Origin: Clostridiales bacterium
GTDB lineage: Bacteria > Bacillota > Clostridia > Oscillospirales > Acutalibacteraceae
NCBI GenBank assembly: GCA_012511485.1
Contig: JAAZFZ010000003.1
Coordinates: 1-13,772, forward strand
DNA length: 13,772 nucleotides
Reading direction: 5' to 3'
Positions 6,869 through 13,772 of the stretch are shown here, in pieces (position 1 is the first letter of the stretch; every line of letters begins with the position of its first letter). A program made the position numbers and the translations under genes. The notes beneath the pieces are model-generated. The model had not been told where the DNA came from. It did no database searches and was given only the letters and a program-made list of their open reading frames with translations.

Positions 6869-8161
6869 ATGACAAAAAATAATAAATACGCCTGCCCTTT
6901 GAAAAGTGTTTTTGTTCTTCTCATAACACTGTTGGTCCTGATAACATCGACCGGCATAGCTTCATTCGCACAGGAAAAGGTATTCAAGGAGCAGTCTGCC
7001 TTAACAGAGTCAGAGTATGAGGACGCTATTAAGACAACCGCTCCCGCCGTACCGAAAAATCCGGAGGGTATGCCCGTTGAGGTTCGTGCAAAGGCAGCTC
7101 TGCTTATGGATGCAACAACGGGCAGAGTTCTTATGAAGATGAATGAGCATAACAAGCTATTTCCGGCATCTGTAACAAAAATAATGACCCTTCTGCTGGT
7201 TGCAGAGGCTATCAAAGACGGCAAAATAGAGCTGACGGATATAATTACCACCAGTGCAAACGCTGCATCAAAGGGCGGCTCACAGATTTGGCTCAAAGAG
7301 GGCGAAACAATGACTGTCGACGAGATGCTCAGGGCAACGGCGATTTACAGCGCAAACGATGCCTGCACGGCATTGGGTGAATTGGTTTCCGGTAGCGAGG
7401 AGGCCTTTATCGCCCTTTGCAACGATAGAGCGCAGGAGCTGGGCATGAAGGACACCCATTTTGACAACTGCACAGGTCTTGACGACACAACGGATACACA
7501 CCTGACAAGTGCCTAAGATATAGCGCTGATGTCAAGGGAATTGCTCAAGCATGAAATAATAACTAACTATACCACTGTCTGGATGGATAATCTGAGAGGC
7601 GGTCAGACGGAGCTTGTTAACACAAATAGGTTGGTGCGCTATTATCAGGGAACAACGGGTCTGAAAACCGGCACGACCAGCAAGGCGGGCTGCTGCCTTG
7701 CCGCAACAGCACTCAGGAACGGCACTCACCTTATTGCTGTTGTACTCGGCAGTTCAAGCAGCGATGACCGCTTCAACGGCGCCAAAGCAATGCTCAACTG
7801 GGGCTTTGCAAATTTTGAAACCGTCAAACCCTCAATTGATAAAACCTTGATTACGAATGTTTCGGTTATTAAGGGAGTGGATGAAATCATAACTCCGGTT
7901 TTACCCGAAATTCGTTCAATACTAATAGCAAGAGGGCGGCAGGATGATTTGCAGCAGCAGGTTGAGATTGCCGTTGATGTCGCTGCTCCGGTTGAAAAAG
8001 GGCAGAAGCTCGGCAGCGTCAAAATCACTCTCGACGGTGAAATCGTGGGGCAATATGATTTGACCGCACCTAAGTCCGTGGCAAAACTTTCATTCGGAGT
8101 TGTCTTTATGCGTATGCTCAGGGCTTTATGTGGTTTATATATTCTTATAACAGGAAAATGA
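6869..8161 (+). pseudogene. D-alanyl-D-alanine carboxypeptidase (PBP5/DacF-like) interrupted by an in-frame stop
   Basis: The frame reads as a complete family S11 peptidase of 430 codons, except for TAA at 7514-7516 (codon 216). A signal peptide (1-34, cleavage after ASFA) sends it outside the membrane, where the family trims the terminal D-Ala from peptidoglycan pentapeptides. Before the stop come the active-site SVTK (101-104, Ser101 nucleophile) and SAN (161-163). After it, in the same frame, come DIALMSRELL, the KTG triad (266-268), a PBP5_C-like beta domain (about 320-408) and a hydrophobic C-terminal anchor. The stop replaces the tyrosine of the family segment TSAYDIALMSR, so one base change explains it. 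The 215-residue product would lack KTG and the anchor and should be inactive. No ribosome binding site precedes ATG 7529, so restart is unlikely. ATG 6869 follows GGGGGTG by 5 nt. A sequencing error is possible. Confidence 0.85.
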
Positions 8162-8222
8162 AGGAATTAAGCAATGGAAAAAGAAGGAATGGAAACAAAT
8201 TGTTAAAATACCTCTAATTCTA

Positions 8223-8251
8223 TTGAAATGTATTTTTAAATCGGTTAGAAT
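8223..8251 (+). promoter_or_regulatory. Sigma-A-type promoter for pgi
   Basis: TTGAAA (8223-8228), a 17-nt spacer and TAGAAT (8246-8251) each differ from consensus by one base. Transcription would start near 8258, leaving a leader of about 27 nt that carries the AAGGTGG ribosome binding site (8271-8277). The promoter lies between the broken carboxypeptidase gene and pgi, so pgi does not depend on read-through. Confidence 0.7.
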
Positions 8252-8284
8252 AAAATAAACAAAAGGGAAAAAGGTGGATGGTAA

Positions 8285-9631
8285 ATGTCAGTTCGTTTAA
8301 ACAGCAGTTTTGTAGGCGATAGTGTAACAAAGCAGTCATTTGCTGCAATTGAGCCGGAGGTTATTAAGTCTCACAATATGCTTCATGAAGGTTCCGGTGC
8401 GGGCAATGACTTTTTGGGCTGGCTTGACCTGCCAGTGAATTATAACAAGGATGAATTCTCTGCGATAAAAGCTGCGGCAAAAAAGATTACTAAAAATTCA
8501 GAGGTTTTGATTGTCATAGGCATCGGTGGCTCATATCTCGGTGCCAGAGCAGTTATTGAATTTATCAAATCAAACAATTATAATTTACAAAAAAAACAAC
8601 CGCCGGACATTTATTTTGCCGGCAATACAATAAGCTCAACTGCTCTCGCACAGCTTCTTGATATTTGCGAGGGCAGGGATTTTTCTGTCAATGTCATTTC
8701 AAAATCCGGCACGACCACGGAGCCTGCTGTGGCATTCAGGGTTTTTCGAGATTTGCTGATTAAAAAATACGGTGCGCAGAGTGCTGCAAAAAGGATTTTC
8801 GTTACTACTGATAAATCCAGAGGTACTCTGAAATCTCTTGCTTCAAGAGAGGGTTATGAAAGCTTCGTTGTGCCTGATGATATCGGGGGCAGGTATTCAG
8901 TTCTTACTGCCGTCGGCCTTCTGCCTATTGCCGTTGCGGGCATAGATATTGACGAGCTTATGAACGGCGCCGCACAGGCAAGAGAAGAGTATTCAAACCC
9001 GGATATTGGCAAAAATGCCTGCTACCAATATGCAGCAATCAGAAATCTTCTTTACAGGAGCGGAAAAAAGATTGAAATGCTTGTCAGCTATGAGCCTTCC
9101 TTTACCATGATGGGCGAATGGTTTAAGCAGCTTTTCGGTGAAAGCGAGGGTAAGGAGGGCAAGGGCATTTTCCCTTCATCTGCCATTTTTTCGACTGATT
9201 TGCATTCCATGGGTCAGTATATACAGCAGGGGGAAAGGCATCTTTTTGAAACGGTTTTTATTTTCAGCAAGCCGCAGAGAGATGTAATTATCCAAGCCGA
9301 TGACGAGAATACTGACGGGCTGAACTTCCTTGCGGGCAAGTCGCTCGACTTTGTCAACCGCAAGGCATTTGAGGGCACGGTGCTCGCACATACGGACGGC
9401 GGCGTTCCAAATATCATACTTGAGCTTGACGAAATGAATGAGAACTCGCTCGGCTGGCTTATATATTTCTTTGAAAAGGCATGTGCCATATCGGGTTATA
9501 TTCTGGGCGTCAATCCCTTTGACCAGCCCGGAGTCGAAAGCTATAAAAAAAATATGTTTGCACTTTTGGGCAAGGCAGGCTATGAAAGTGAGCGTCAAGC
9601 ACTTGAAAAGAGGCTCGGAAAGCAGAAATAA
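8285..9631 (+). CDS. pgi: Glucose-6-phosphate isomerase
   Basis: This 448-residue cytoplasmic enzyme interconverts glucose-6-phosphate and fructose-6-phosphate, linking glycolysis with sugar-nucleotide and wall precursor synthesis. Visible hallmarks are GIGGSYLGAR (79-88), the phosphate-binding SKSGTTTEP (139-147), GGRYSVLT with Arg203 (201-208), QLFGESEGK with the catalytic base Glu286, STDLHS with His307, and the signature QPGVESYK ending at catalytic Lys421. Length and motif spelling match the short bacterial PGI form found in Gram-positive bacteria. The ATG has AAGGTGG 7 nt upstream. A small P-loop protein gene follows 41 nt later on the same strand with no terminator between them, so the two probably share a transcript. 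Confidence 0.97.
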   Translation: MSVRLNSSFVGDSVTKQSFAAIEPEVIKSHNMLHEGSGAGNDFLGWLDLPVNYNKDEFSAIKAAAKKITKNSEVLIVIGIGGSYLGARAVIEFIKSNNYNLQKKQPPDIYFAGNTISSTALAQLLDICEGRDFSVNVISKSGTTTEPAVAFRVFRDLLIKKYGAQSAAKRIFVTTDKSRGTLKSLASREGYESFVVPDDIGGRYSVLTAVGLLPIAVAGIDIDELMNGAAQAREEYSNPDIGKNACYQYAAIRNLLYRSGKKIEMLVSYEPSFTMMGEWFKQLFGESEGKEGKGIFPSSAIFSTDLHSMGQYIQQGERHLFETVFIFSKPQRDVIIQADDENTDGLNFLAGKSLDFVNRKAFEGTVLAHTDGGVPNIILELDEMNENSLGWLIYFFEKACAISGYILGVNPFDQPGVESYKKNMFALLGKAGYESERQALEKRLGKQK

Positions 9632-9672
9632 CGGAGCAATCCGTCAATGATATAAAATTGGAGGAATATTCT

Positions 9673-10095
9673 ATGGTTTCTTTAATAATCGGTCACAAGG
9701 GTACTGGCAAAACAAAGCAGCTCATAAAGCTTGTTAACGAGGCAGTCGAAAGTTCAAACGGAAATGTTGTCTGTGTTGAAAAGGAAACAAAGCTGACCTA
9801 TGATGTCAACTACCGTGCCCGTCTTGTTGCAACCGAGCATTTTGGAGTTCATGGCTATGATGCATTTTTTGGCTTCCTTTGCGGCATCTGCGCCGGCGAC
9901 CACGATATAACCGACATTTTAGTGGATGCTACCCTGAGAATCGGCGGGAGGAATTTTGACGAGCTCGCCGCTTTTTTGAAGGATGTAAACAAGCTGACTA
10001 AAATTGCGGAAAAGAACATTACCTTTACAATTTCCGCTGACCGTGAAGAGTTGCCCGAAGAGATATTTAAATTCTGCAAGGTTGTTGAATTTTAA
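9673..10095 (+). CDS. Small P-loop ATP-binding protein, function unknown
   Basis: This 140-residue protein opens with a beta strand and a Walker A motif GHKGTGKT (7-14). A plausible Walker B is the hydrophobic strand DILVD ending in Asp85, and a third strand ITFTISAD (116-123) resembles a sensor-1 position. The helix KQLIKLVNEA directly after Walker A is also typical of P-loop folds. It lacks room for a complete AAA+ or kinase lid domain, so it is a minimal nucleotide-binding protein. I recall similar short proteins as conserved hypotheticals in Clostridia, sometimes loosely labelled PilT-like, but no function is established to my knowledge. ATG 9673 is chosen because GGAGG (9660-9664) lies 8 nt upstream; a TTG at 9658 in the same frame would overlap that site. 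It follows pgi closely, so it is probably co-transcribed. Confidence 0.85.
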   Translation: MVSLIIGHKGTGKTKQLIKLVNEAVESSNGNVVCVEKETKLTYDVNYRARLVATEHFGVHGYDAFFGFLCGICAGDHDITDILVDATLRIGGRNFDELAAFLKDVNKLTKIAEKNITFTISADREELPEEIFKFCKVVEF

Positions 10096-10138
10096 ATTTT
10101 TGATATTTCGGGCATGATTGTTTTAAAATAAAAATATA

Positions 10139-10167
10139 TTGACAAATTCAATGCAATTGGATATAAT
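10139..10167 (+). promoter_or_regulatory. Perfect-consensus sigma-A promoter for the DUF177-rpmF operon
   Basis: TTGACA (10139-10144), a 17-nt spacer and TATAAT (10162-10167) match the consensus at all twelve positions with ideal spacing. Transcription would start near 10174, giving a leader of about 59 nt before ATG 10233. The strength fits a ribosomal protein operon. Confidence 0.88.
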
Positions 10168-10232
10168 ACCATTTGCGCAGATTTTGATTGCTTGAAGTTT
10201 TTTACAAATTTTGCGTGGCTTTGGTGAACACA

Positions 10233-10730
10233 ATGATTATCGAATTGGAACCTGTTTTTAACAATATCGGTTATGAAAAAAGCTTTGATTATGAGCTTAT
10301 TACGGAGGATTGCCAAATAACCGGCATCAACCCTTTTATTAAGCCGATAGCCGTCAAAGGCTTTGTTCGCAACAGGGCGGGCATCGTAGAAATAAAAGCT
10401 CAGGCGATTGCCGATATGCAGCTTTTTTGCGATCGCTGCGCCGCTGAAATTTATAAAAAGCTCATAGTCCCGATAAATCATGTTTTGGTAACAAAGCTGA
10501 ACAATGAGGATAATGACGATTTCCTTGTCGTAGGGGATATGAGATTTGACCTTGACCCCCTTGCGAGGGAGGATATATTACTTGAGCTGCCAACCAAGGT
10601 GTTGTGCAGAGATGACTGCAAGGGGCTATGCCCCCAATGCGGCAAAAATCTGAATCAAGAACCATGTAGTTGCGAAAAGCCGATTGACCCCCGTCTTGAA
10701 GCACTCAGGCAACTTTTGGATAATAACTAA
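10233..10730 (+). CDS. DUF177 (YceD-family) protein encoded upstream of rpmF
   Basis: This 165-residue soluble protein is the DUF177/YceD family member normally found next to the L32 gene; the family has been linked to 23S rRNA or ribosome assembly, but its biochemical role is not settled. The sequence shows the usual start MIIELEPVF, a central CDRC pair (Cys66, Cys69) and a C-terminal Cys cluster (Cys125, 129, 133, 136, 145, 147) with CPQC at its core, which suggests bound zinc. The family motif GLCPQCGKNLN near the C-terminus is clear. The start is uncertain: ATG 10233 has only a weak GGTG site, and GTG 10224 in frame is an alternative adding three residues. The rpmF gene begins 33 nt after the stop. 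The perfect promoter at 10139-10167 lies directly upstream, so both genes should be strongly expressed. Confidence 0.9.
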   Translation: MIIELEPVFNNIGYEKSFDYELITEDCQITGINPFIKPIAVKGFVRNRAGIVEIKAQAIADMQLFCDRCAAEIYKKLIVPINHVLVTKLNNEDNDDFLVVGDMRFDLDPLAREDILLELPTKVLCRDDCKGLCPQCGKNLNQEPCSCEKPIDPRLEALRQLLDNN

Positions 10731-10749
10731 CATAGGCTTTAAGCGAGTT

Positions 10750-10758
10750 AAGGAGGTG
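10750..10758 (+). promoter_or_regulatory. Strong Shine-Dalgarno site of rpmF
   Basis: AAGGAGGTG matches the anti-Shine-Dalgarno sequence of 16S rRNA almost fully and lies 5 nt before the rpmF ATG at 10764. It is the strongest ribosome binding site in the window, which fits a ribosomal protein gene. Confidence 0.85.
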
Positions 10759-10763
10759 CTCAA

Positions 10764-10946
10764 ATGGCAGTCCCAAAGAGAAGAGTATCAAAAGCAAGGC
10801 GTGATAAAAGGCGCTCAAATGTCTGGAAAATAGAGGCTCCTGCACTCGAGAAGTGCTCTAATTGCGGTGAGCTGAAAAGGTCACACAGGCTTTGCCCCGA
10901 ATGTGGCTATTACAACGGCAGGCAAATAGTTAAGAAGGACGCATGA
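10764..10946 (+). CDS. rpmF: 50S ribosomal protein L32 (bL32), zinc-ribbon form
   Basis: This 60-residue protein is a small structural component of the large ribosomal subunit. It begins MAVPKRRVSKARRDKRR, the invariant basic L32 N-terminus, and continues with a zinc ribbon formed by Cys31, Cys34, Cys44 and Cys47 (CSNC and CPEC). All four ligands are present, so this is the zinc-binding paralogue type rather than the cysteine-free form that some bacteria switch to when zinc is scarce. It is second in the DUF177-rpmF operon. In many bacteria fatty acid genes (plsX, fabH, acpP) follow rpmF, but here a terminator follows and those genes are absent. Confidence 0.97.
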   Translation: MAVPKRRVSKARRDKRRSNVWKIEAPALEKCSNCGELKRSHRLCPECGYYNGRQIVKKDA

Positions 10947-10969
10947 GCCCCTTGAAACAATCGCTCATG
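10942..10969 (+). repeat. Inverted repeat spanning the rpmF stop codon
   Basis: CATGAGC (10942-10948) and GCTCATG (10963-10969) form a perfect 7-bp stem around a 14-nt loop, and the TGA stop of rpmF lies inside the first arm. The main terminator hairpin begins five bases later, so the transcript may end in two tandem stem-loops. It may be chance or an aid to mRNA stability. Confidence 0.45.
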
Positions 10970-10973
10970 GAGA

Positions 10974-11016
10974 GGTAGAGGAGGAATTTTGTTCTTTCCT
11001 CTGCCTTTTAGTTTTT
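10974..11016 (+). terminator. Intrinsic terminator of the DUF177-rpmF operon
   Basis: A 9-bp stem with one G-T wobble (10974-10982 with 10997-11005; core AGAGGA/TCCTCT) is followed by TTTTAGTTTTT. The loop of 14 nt may pair further through GAA/TTC. It lies 27 nt after the rpmF stop and before the ribosome binding site of the next gene. Confidence 0.8.
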
Positions 11017-11045
11017 GATAATATATTTTAAACAGAGGTGATATC

Positions 11046-12356
11046 GTGTCGGTTAAAATCTTTTCCGTTGTGCCTGATTCCCTGTGCAAAAAGAAGGGGA
11101 TTAAAGCGGGGGATACTCTTGTTTCAATTAACGGGCATGAGATTTCCGATGTTCTGGATTATAGTTTTTATGCCAGCGACACGAAGATTTTGCTTGAAAT
11201 TAAAGACGAAAACGGTTCAAGAAAAAAGGTTAGAATAAAAAAAGGCGAATATGAGAACCTCGGGTTGGAGTTTGAAACCTATCTTATGGACAGCCAGAGG
11301 CATTGCCGGAACAAATGCATTTTCTGCTTCATTGACCAGCTCCCAAAAGGGCTGAGAAAAAGCCTGTATTTCAAGGATGATGATTCCAGACTTTCATTCC
11401 TTTTCGGCAATTATATTACCCTTACAAATTTGACGGACATTGAAATCGACAGAATAATTAAGATGCACATAAGCCCCGTCAACATTTCTGTTCATACAAT
11501 GAATCCCGCACTTAGGGTTAAAATGATGAAAAACCCGAAAGCCGCACACAGCCTAGAATATATAAAAAAGCTTTCCGATGCCGGCATTAAGCTGAACACT
11601 CAGCTTGTGCTCTGCCCCGGATATAACGACGGTGAGGAGCTTGAGTTTACGCTTCGCGAGCTTGAAAAGCTATATCCGTCGCTGCAAAGCATAGCGGCAG
11701 TCCCCGTCGGGCTCACCTGCCATAGGGAAGGGCTTTGTAAGCTCAACCCCTTCACTGCGGAGCAGGCGTCTGATGTTATTGATATTATAGATAATTTTAA
11801 CTCTCGGTTTATGTGGCATAATAAAGAGAGGATTGCCTTCCCCGCAGACGAGTTCTATCTTAAAGCGGGCAGGGAGATTCCTTCACCTGATTACTACGGC
11901 AACTTTTCACAGCTTGAAAACGGAGTAGGTCTTTGGGCAAACTTTAGGAATGAATTTTTTCTCAGCCTCAATCAAGCGGAAGACTCGGCCGTTCAAGGCA
12001 GAAAAATAACAGTTGCCACAGGCGTTGCGGCATACCCATTAATTTGTGATTTGGTTGACGAAATGGCAAAAAAATGGCATAATTTAAGAATCAATGCAGT
12101 TAAAATTGAGAATAAACTTTTTGGTGAAAACATAACAGTTGCAGGCCTGCTTGCAGGGAAAGATATTATAAATCAGCTTTTGGGGCGCGACCTCGGTGAG
12201 GAGCTGCTCATACCCGCAACCGCACTGCGCCGAGAGGGAGATATTTTTCTTGATGATGTGACCGTTGAGCAGATGAGCAAATCGCTCAATGTTAAAGTTA
12301 CGCCCGTGCCCAATGAGGGCGGAGAATTTCTCAAAGCAATTGTCGGAAAGAAGTGA
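11046..12356 (+). CDS. DUF512 radical SAM protein with N-terminal PDZ-like domain
   Basis: This 436-residue protein belongs to the conserved DUF512 family of Fe-S proteins distantly related to MoaA/NifB; its reaction and substrate are unknown. Residues 1-66 resemble a PDZ-like fold, with GIKAGDTLVSINGHEI (18-33) as its signature. A radical SAM core follows, with Cys87, Cys91 and Cys94 in CRNKCIFC, the spacing needed for the 4Fe-4S cluster that cleaves S-adenosylmethionine. The family stretch FIDQLPKGLR comes directly after. The C-terminal third (about 290-430) corresponds to DUF512 itself. The start is GTG 11046, with AGAGGTG (11034-11040) 5 nt upstream. The der gene begins 4 nt after the stop, so the two are co-transcribed, an arrangement I recall from other Clostridia that hints at a link to ribosome biogenesis (inference). 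No clear promoter was found after the preceding terminator. Confidence 0.93.
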   Translation: MSVKIFSVVPDSLCKKKGIKAGDTLVSINGHEISDVLDYSFYASDTKILLEIKDENGSRKKVRIKKGEYENLGLEFETYLMDSQRHCRNKCIFCFIDQLPKGLRKSLYFKDDDSRLSFLFGNYITLTNLTDIEIDRIIKMHISPVNISVHTMNPALRVKMMKNPKAAHSLEYIKKLSDAGIKLNTQLVLCPGYNDGEELEFTLRELEKLYPSLQSIAAVPVGLTCHREGLCKLNPFTAEQASDVIDIIDNFNSRFMWHNKERIAFPADEFYLKAGREIPSPDYYGNFSQLENGVGLWANFRNEFFLSLNQAEDSAVQGRKITVATGVAAYPLICDLVDEMAKKWHNLRINAVKIENKLFGENITVAGLLAGKDIINQLLGRDLGEELLIPATALRREGDIFLDDVTVEQMSKSLNVKVTPVPNEGGEFLKAIVGKK

Positions 12357-12360
12357 TTCT

Positions 12361-13686
12361 GTGTCAAAACCAGTTGTGGCGATTGTCGGCAGACCCAATG
12401 TCGGCAAATCTACGCTTTTCAATAAACTTGTTGGTAGCAGGCTCTCGATAGTCGATGATACTCCCGGAGTTACGAGGGATAGAATCTACGGTGACTGCGA
12501 GTGGCTCAACAAAAGCTTTCTGCTTATTGATACAGGCGGCATTGAGCCTTTTTCAAACGATGTTATTTTATCTCAGATGCGCAGGCAGGCTCAGCTTGCA
12601 ATTGATAGTGCGGATGTTATCATACTTGTAACAGATGTCCGCACGGGCGTTGTGGCAAACGATGAAGAGGTAGCTTCAATGCTGATTAAAAGCGGCAAGC
12701 CTGTTGTTCTTTGTGTCAACAAGTGCGATACGATAGGCGAGGCTCCTCTTGAATTCTATGAATTCTATAATCTAGGGCTAGGCGAGCCTGTTCAGGTTTC
12801 GTCTGTCCACGGGCACGGCACGGGTGACCTGCTGGATGTTGTTATAAAGCATTTCCCGCAAGAAACGGATGAACAGGAAGAGGACGAATATATAAAGGTT
12901 GCAATAATCGGCAAGCCCAATGTCGGCAAATCGTCGCTTGTCAACGCCATCGCAGGCGAGGAGAGGGTAATTGTATCCGACATCGCAGGCACTACAAGGG
13001 ATGCGACCGATACAATTGTTGAAAACAAATACGGTAAATTTGTTTTTATAGACACGGCAGGCCTCAGGCGCAAGAGCAGAGTTTATGATGAAATTGAAAA
13101 ATATTCGGTCATAAGAGCGAGAATGGCAGTCGAAAGAGCTCAGGTGTGCATAATAATGATTGACGCTGTCGAAGGGTTTACCGAACAGGATTCAAAGGTT
13201 GCAGGCATTGCTCATGAGCTCGGCAAGGGCTGCATTATTGCCGTAAATAAATGGGATGCAGTCGAAAAAGACGGCAAAACAATGGACTCCTACCGCAAAG
13301 GTCTGATGGACGATTTTGCATTCATGTCCTATGCTCCGATTATATTTATTTCCGCAAAAACGGGGCAGAGGCTTGACCGGCTTTTTGAATTAATAAAATT
13401 TGTGGACAGCCAGAATGCCATGAGGATTTCCACAGGGAAGCTCAACGATATTCTGGCGGAAGCCACAGCAAGGGTGCAGCCGCCCACGGATAAAGGCAGA
13501 AGGCTCAAAATCTATTATATGACTCAGGCCTCAACCCGCCCGCCGACATTCGTTTTCTTTGTTAACAGAAAGGATTTGTTCCATTACAGCTACCAAAGAT
13601 ATATCGACAACAGGATTCGTGAAGTTTTTGGGCTTGAGGGCACACCGACACATATAGTTATTAGAGAAAGGGAACAGAAAAAATGA
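12361..13686 (+). CDS. der: Ribosome biogenesis GTPase Der (EngA)
   Basis: This 441-residue protein is the essential double GTPase that assists maturation of the 50S ribosomal subunit. Domain 1 shows G1 GRPNVGKS (10-17), G3 DTGG (57-60) and G4 NKCD (120-123). Domain 2 repeats the set with GKPNVGKS (184-191), DTAG (231-234) and NKWD (296-299). The acidic EQEEDE stretch (171-176) is the inter-domain linker, and the last 90 or so residues form the KH-like RNA-binding domain. GTG 12361 is preferred over an in-frame ATG at 12289 because it gives the normal Der length and N-terminus (SKPVVAIVG) and avoids a 68-nt overlap with the preceding gene; its ribosome binding site is weak, suggesting translational coupling across the 4-nt gap. 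The stop overlaps the next start as ATGA. Confidence 0.96.
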   Translation: MSKPVVAIVGRPNVGKSTLFNKLVGSRLSIVDDTPGVTRDRIYGDCEWLNKSFLLIDTGGIEPFSNDVILSQMRRQAQLAIDSADVIILVTDVRTGVVANDEEVASMLIKSGKPVVLCVNKCDTIGEAPLEFYEFYNLGLGEPVQVSSVHGHGTGDLLDVVIKHFPQETDEQEEDEYIKVAIIGKPNVGKSSLVNAIAGEERVIVSDIAGTTRDATDTIVENKYGKFVFIDTAGLRRKSRVYDEIEKYSVIRARMAVERAQVCIIMIDAVEGFTEQDSKVAGIAHELGKGCIIAVNKWDAVEKDGKTMDSYRKGLMDDFAFMSYAPIIFISAKTGQRLDRLFELIKFVDSQNAMRISTGKLNDILAEATARVQPPTDKGRRLKIYYMTQASTRPPTFVFFVNRKDLFHYSYQRYIDNRIREVFGLEGTPTHIVIREREQKK

Positions 13687-13772
13687 TTATTTTAGGCATT
13701 GACCCGGGCTATGCAATTGTCGGCGTCGGTGTAATCGAATATAAGAATAACCACTTTAAGGTTATTGACTGC
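13683..13772 (+). CDS. ruvC: Crossover junction endodeoxyribonuclease RuvC, N-terminal part (cut by window end)
   Basis: Thirty codons are visible, beginning MIILGIDPGYAIVGVGVIEY. This is the conserved N-terminus of RuvC, the Holliday-junction resolvase that acts with RuvAB in recombination repair. Asp7 in GIDPG is the first catalytic metal-binding acidic residue. The ATG overlaps the der stop as ATGA, so translation is probably coupled. A GGGAA site about 7 nt upstream could also help. The rest lies beyond the window. The stretch is short, but the motif is specific enough for confidence. Confidence 0.88.
   Translation, partial: MIILGIDPGYAIVGVGVIEYKNNHFKVIDC

Noticed and set aside
7529..8161. 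A separate 210-residue gene starting at ATG 7529
   Set aside because: It is in the same frame as the upstream carboxypeptidase half, has no ribosome binding site and begins in the middle of a conserved domain; it is the second half of the interrupted gene.
10947..11045. Search for plsX or a short gene after rpmF
   Set aside because: Only an inverted repeat, a terminator and a ribosome binding site are present; no plausible coding frame fits in 99 nt.
12289..12360. N-terminal extension of Der starting at ATG 12289
   Set aside because: The extension lies inside the DUF512 gene, is not part of the Der family, and GTG 12361 gives the normal Der N-terminus.
12361..13686. Internal repeat in der
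   Set aside because: It is the family's normal tandem GTPase architecture, not a new duplication.

Overview
The window looks like a chromosomal segment of a Gram-positive, low-to-moderate G+C member of the Firmicutes, most likely class Clostridia (an Oscillospiraceae/Ruminococcaceae-like lineage; this placement is inference). Evidence: AGGAGG/GAGGTG Shine-Dalgarno sites 4-8 nt before most starts, TTGACA/TATAAT promoters with 17-nt spacers, a teichoic-acid-type CDP-glycerol transferase, an Ala-x-Ala-type signal peptide on a D-Ala-D-Ala carboxypeptidase, a zinc-ribbon L32, and the linked pair DUF512 radical SAM protein and Der.

Left part (1-5460): a cell-surface glycopolymer locus. It has the 3' end of a family 2 glycosyltransferase, then a promoter-driven ABC-2 exporter pair (permease 848-1696, ATPase 1709-2974) of the TagGH/Wzm-Wzt type. 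These converge on a two-gene minus-strand operon, a lipoprotein with an internally duplicated domain (4190-5311) and a TagB/TagF-like glycerophosphotransferase (3007-4179). A bidirectional terminator separates the two units. Together they suggest synthesis and export of a teichoic-acid-like or capsular polymer; the lipoprotein's role is unknown.

Middle part (5462-10095): mtaB (tRNA ms2t6A methylthiotransferase, minus strand) is divergent from a D,D-carboxypeptidase gene. That gene is interrupted by one in-frame TAA where the family has tyrosine, between the SxN and KTG active-site motifs. It is followed by pgi, with its own good promoter, and by a 140-residue P-loop protein of unknown function.

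Right part (10096-13772): a perfect-consensus promoter drives DUF177 and rpmF, closed by a clear terminator. Next comes a tight plus-strand run: DUF512 radical SAM protein, der (4-nt gap) and ruvC (ATGA overlap, cut by the window edge). This part concerns ribosome biogenesis and DNA recombination housekeeping.

No tRNA, rRNA, CRISPR array, insertion sequence, phage gene or recognisable riboswitch was seen, and no gene-free stretch exceeds about 150 bases. I found no evidence for a wholly new system. The points most worth a second look are the in-frame stop in the carboxypeptidase, the duplicated-domain lipoprotein co-transcribed with the teichoic-acid enzyme, and the small P-loop protein.
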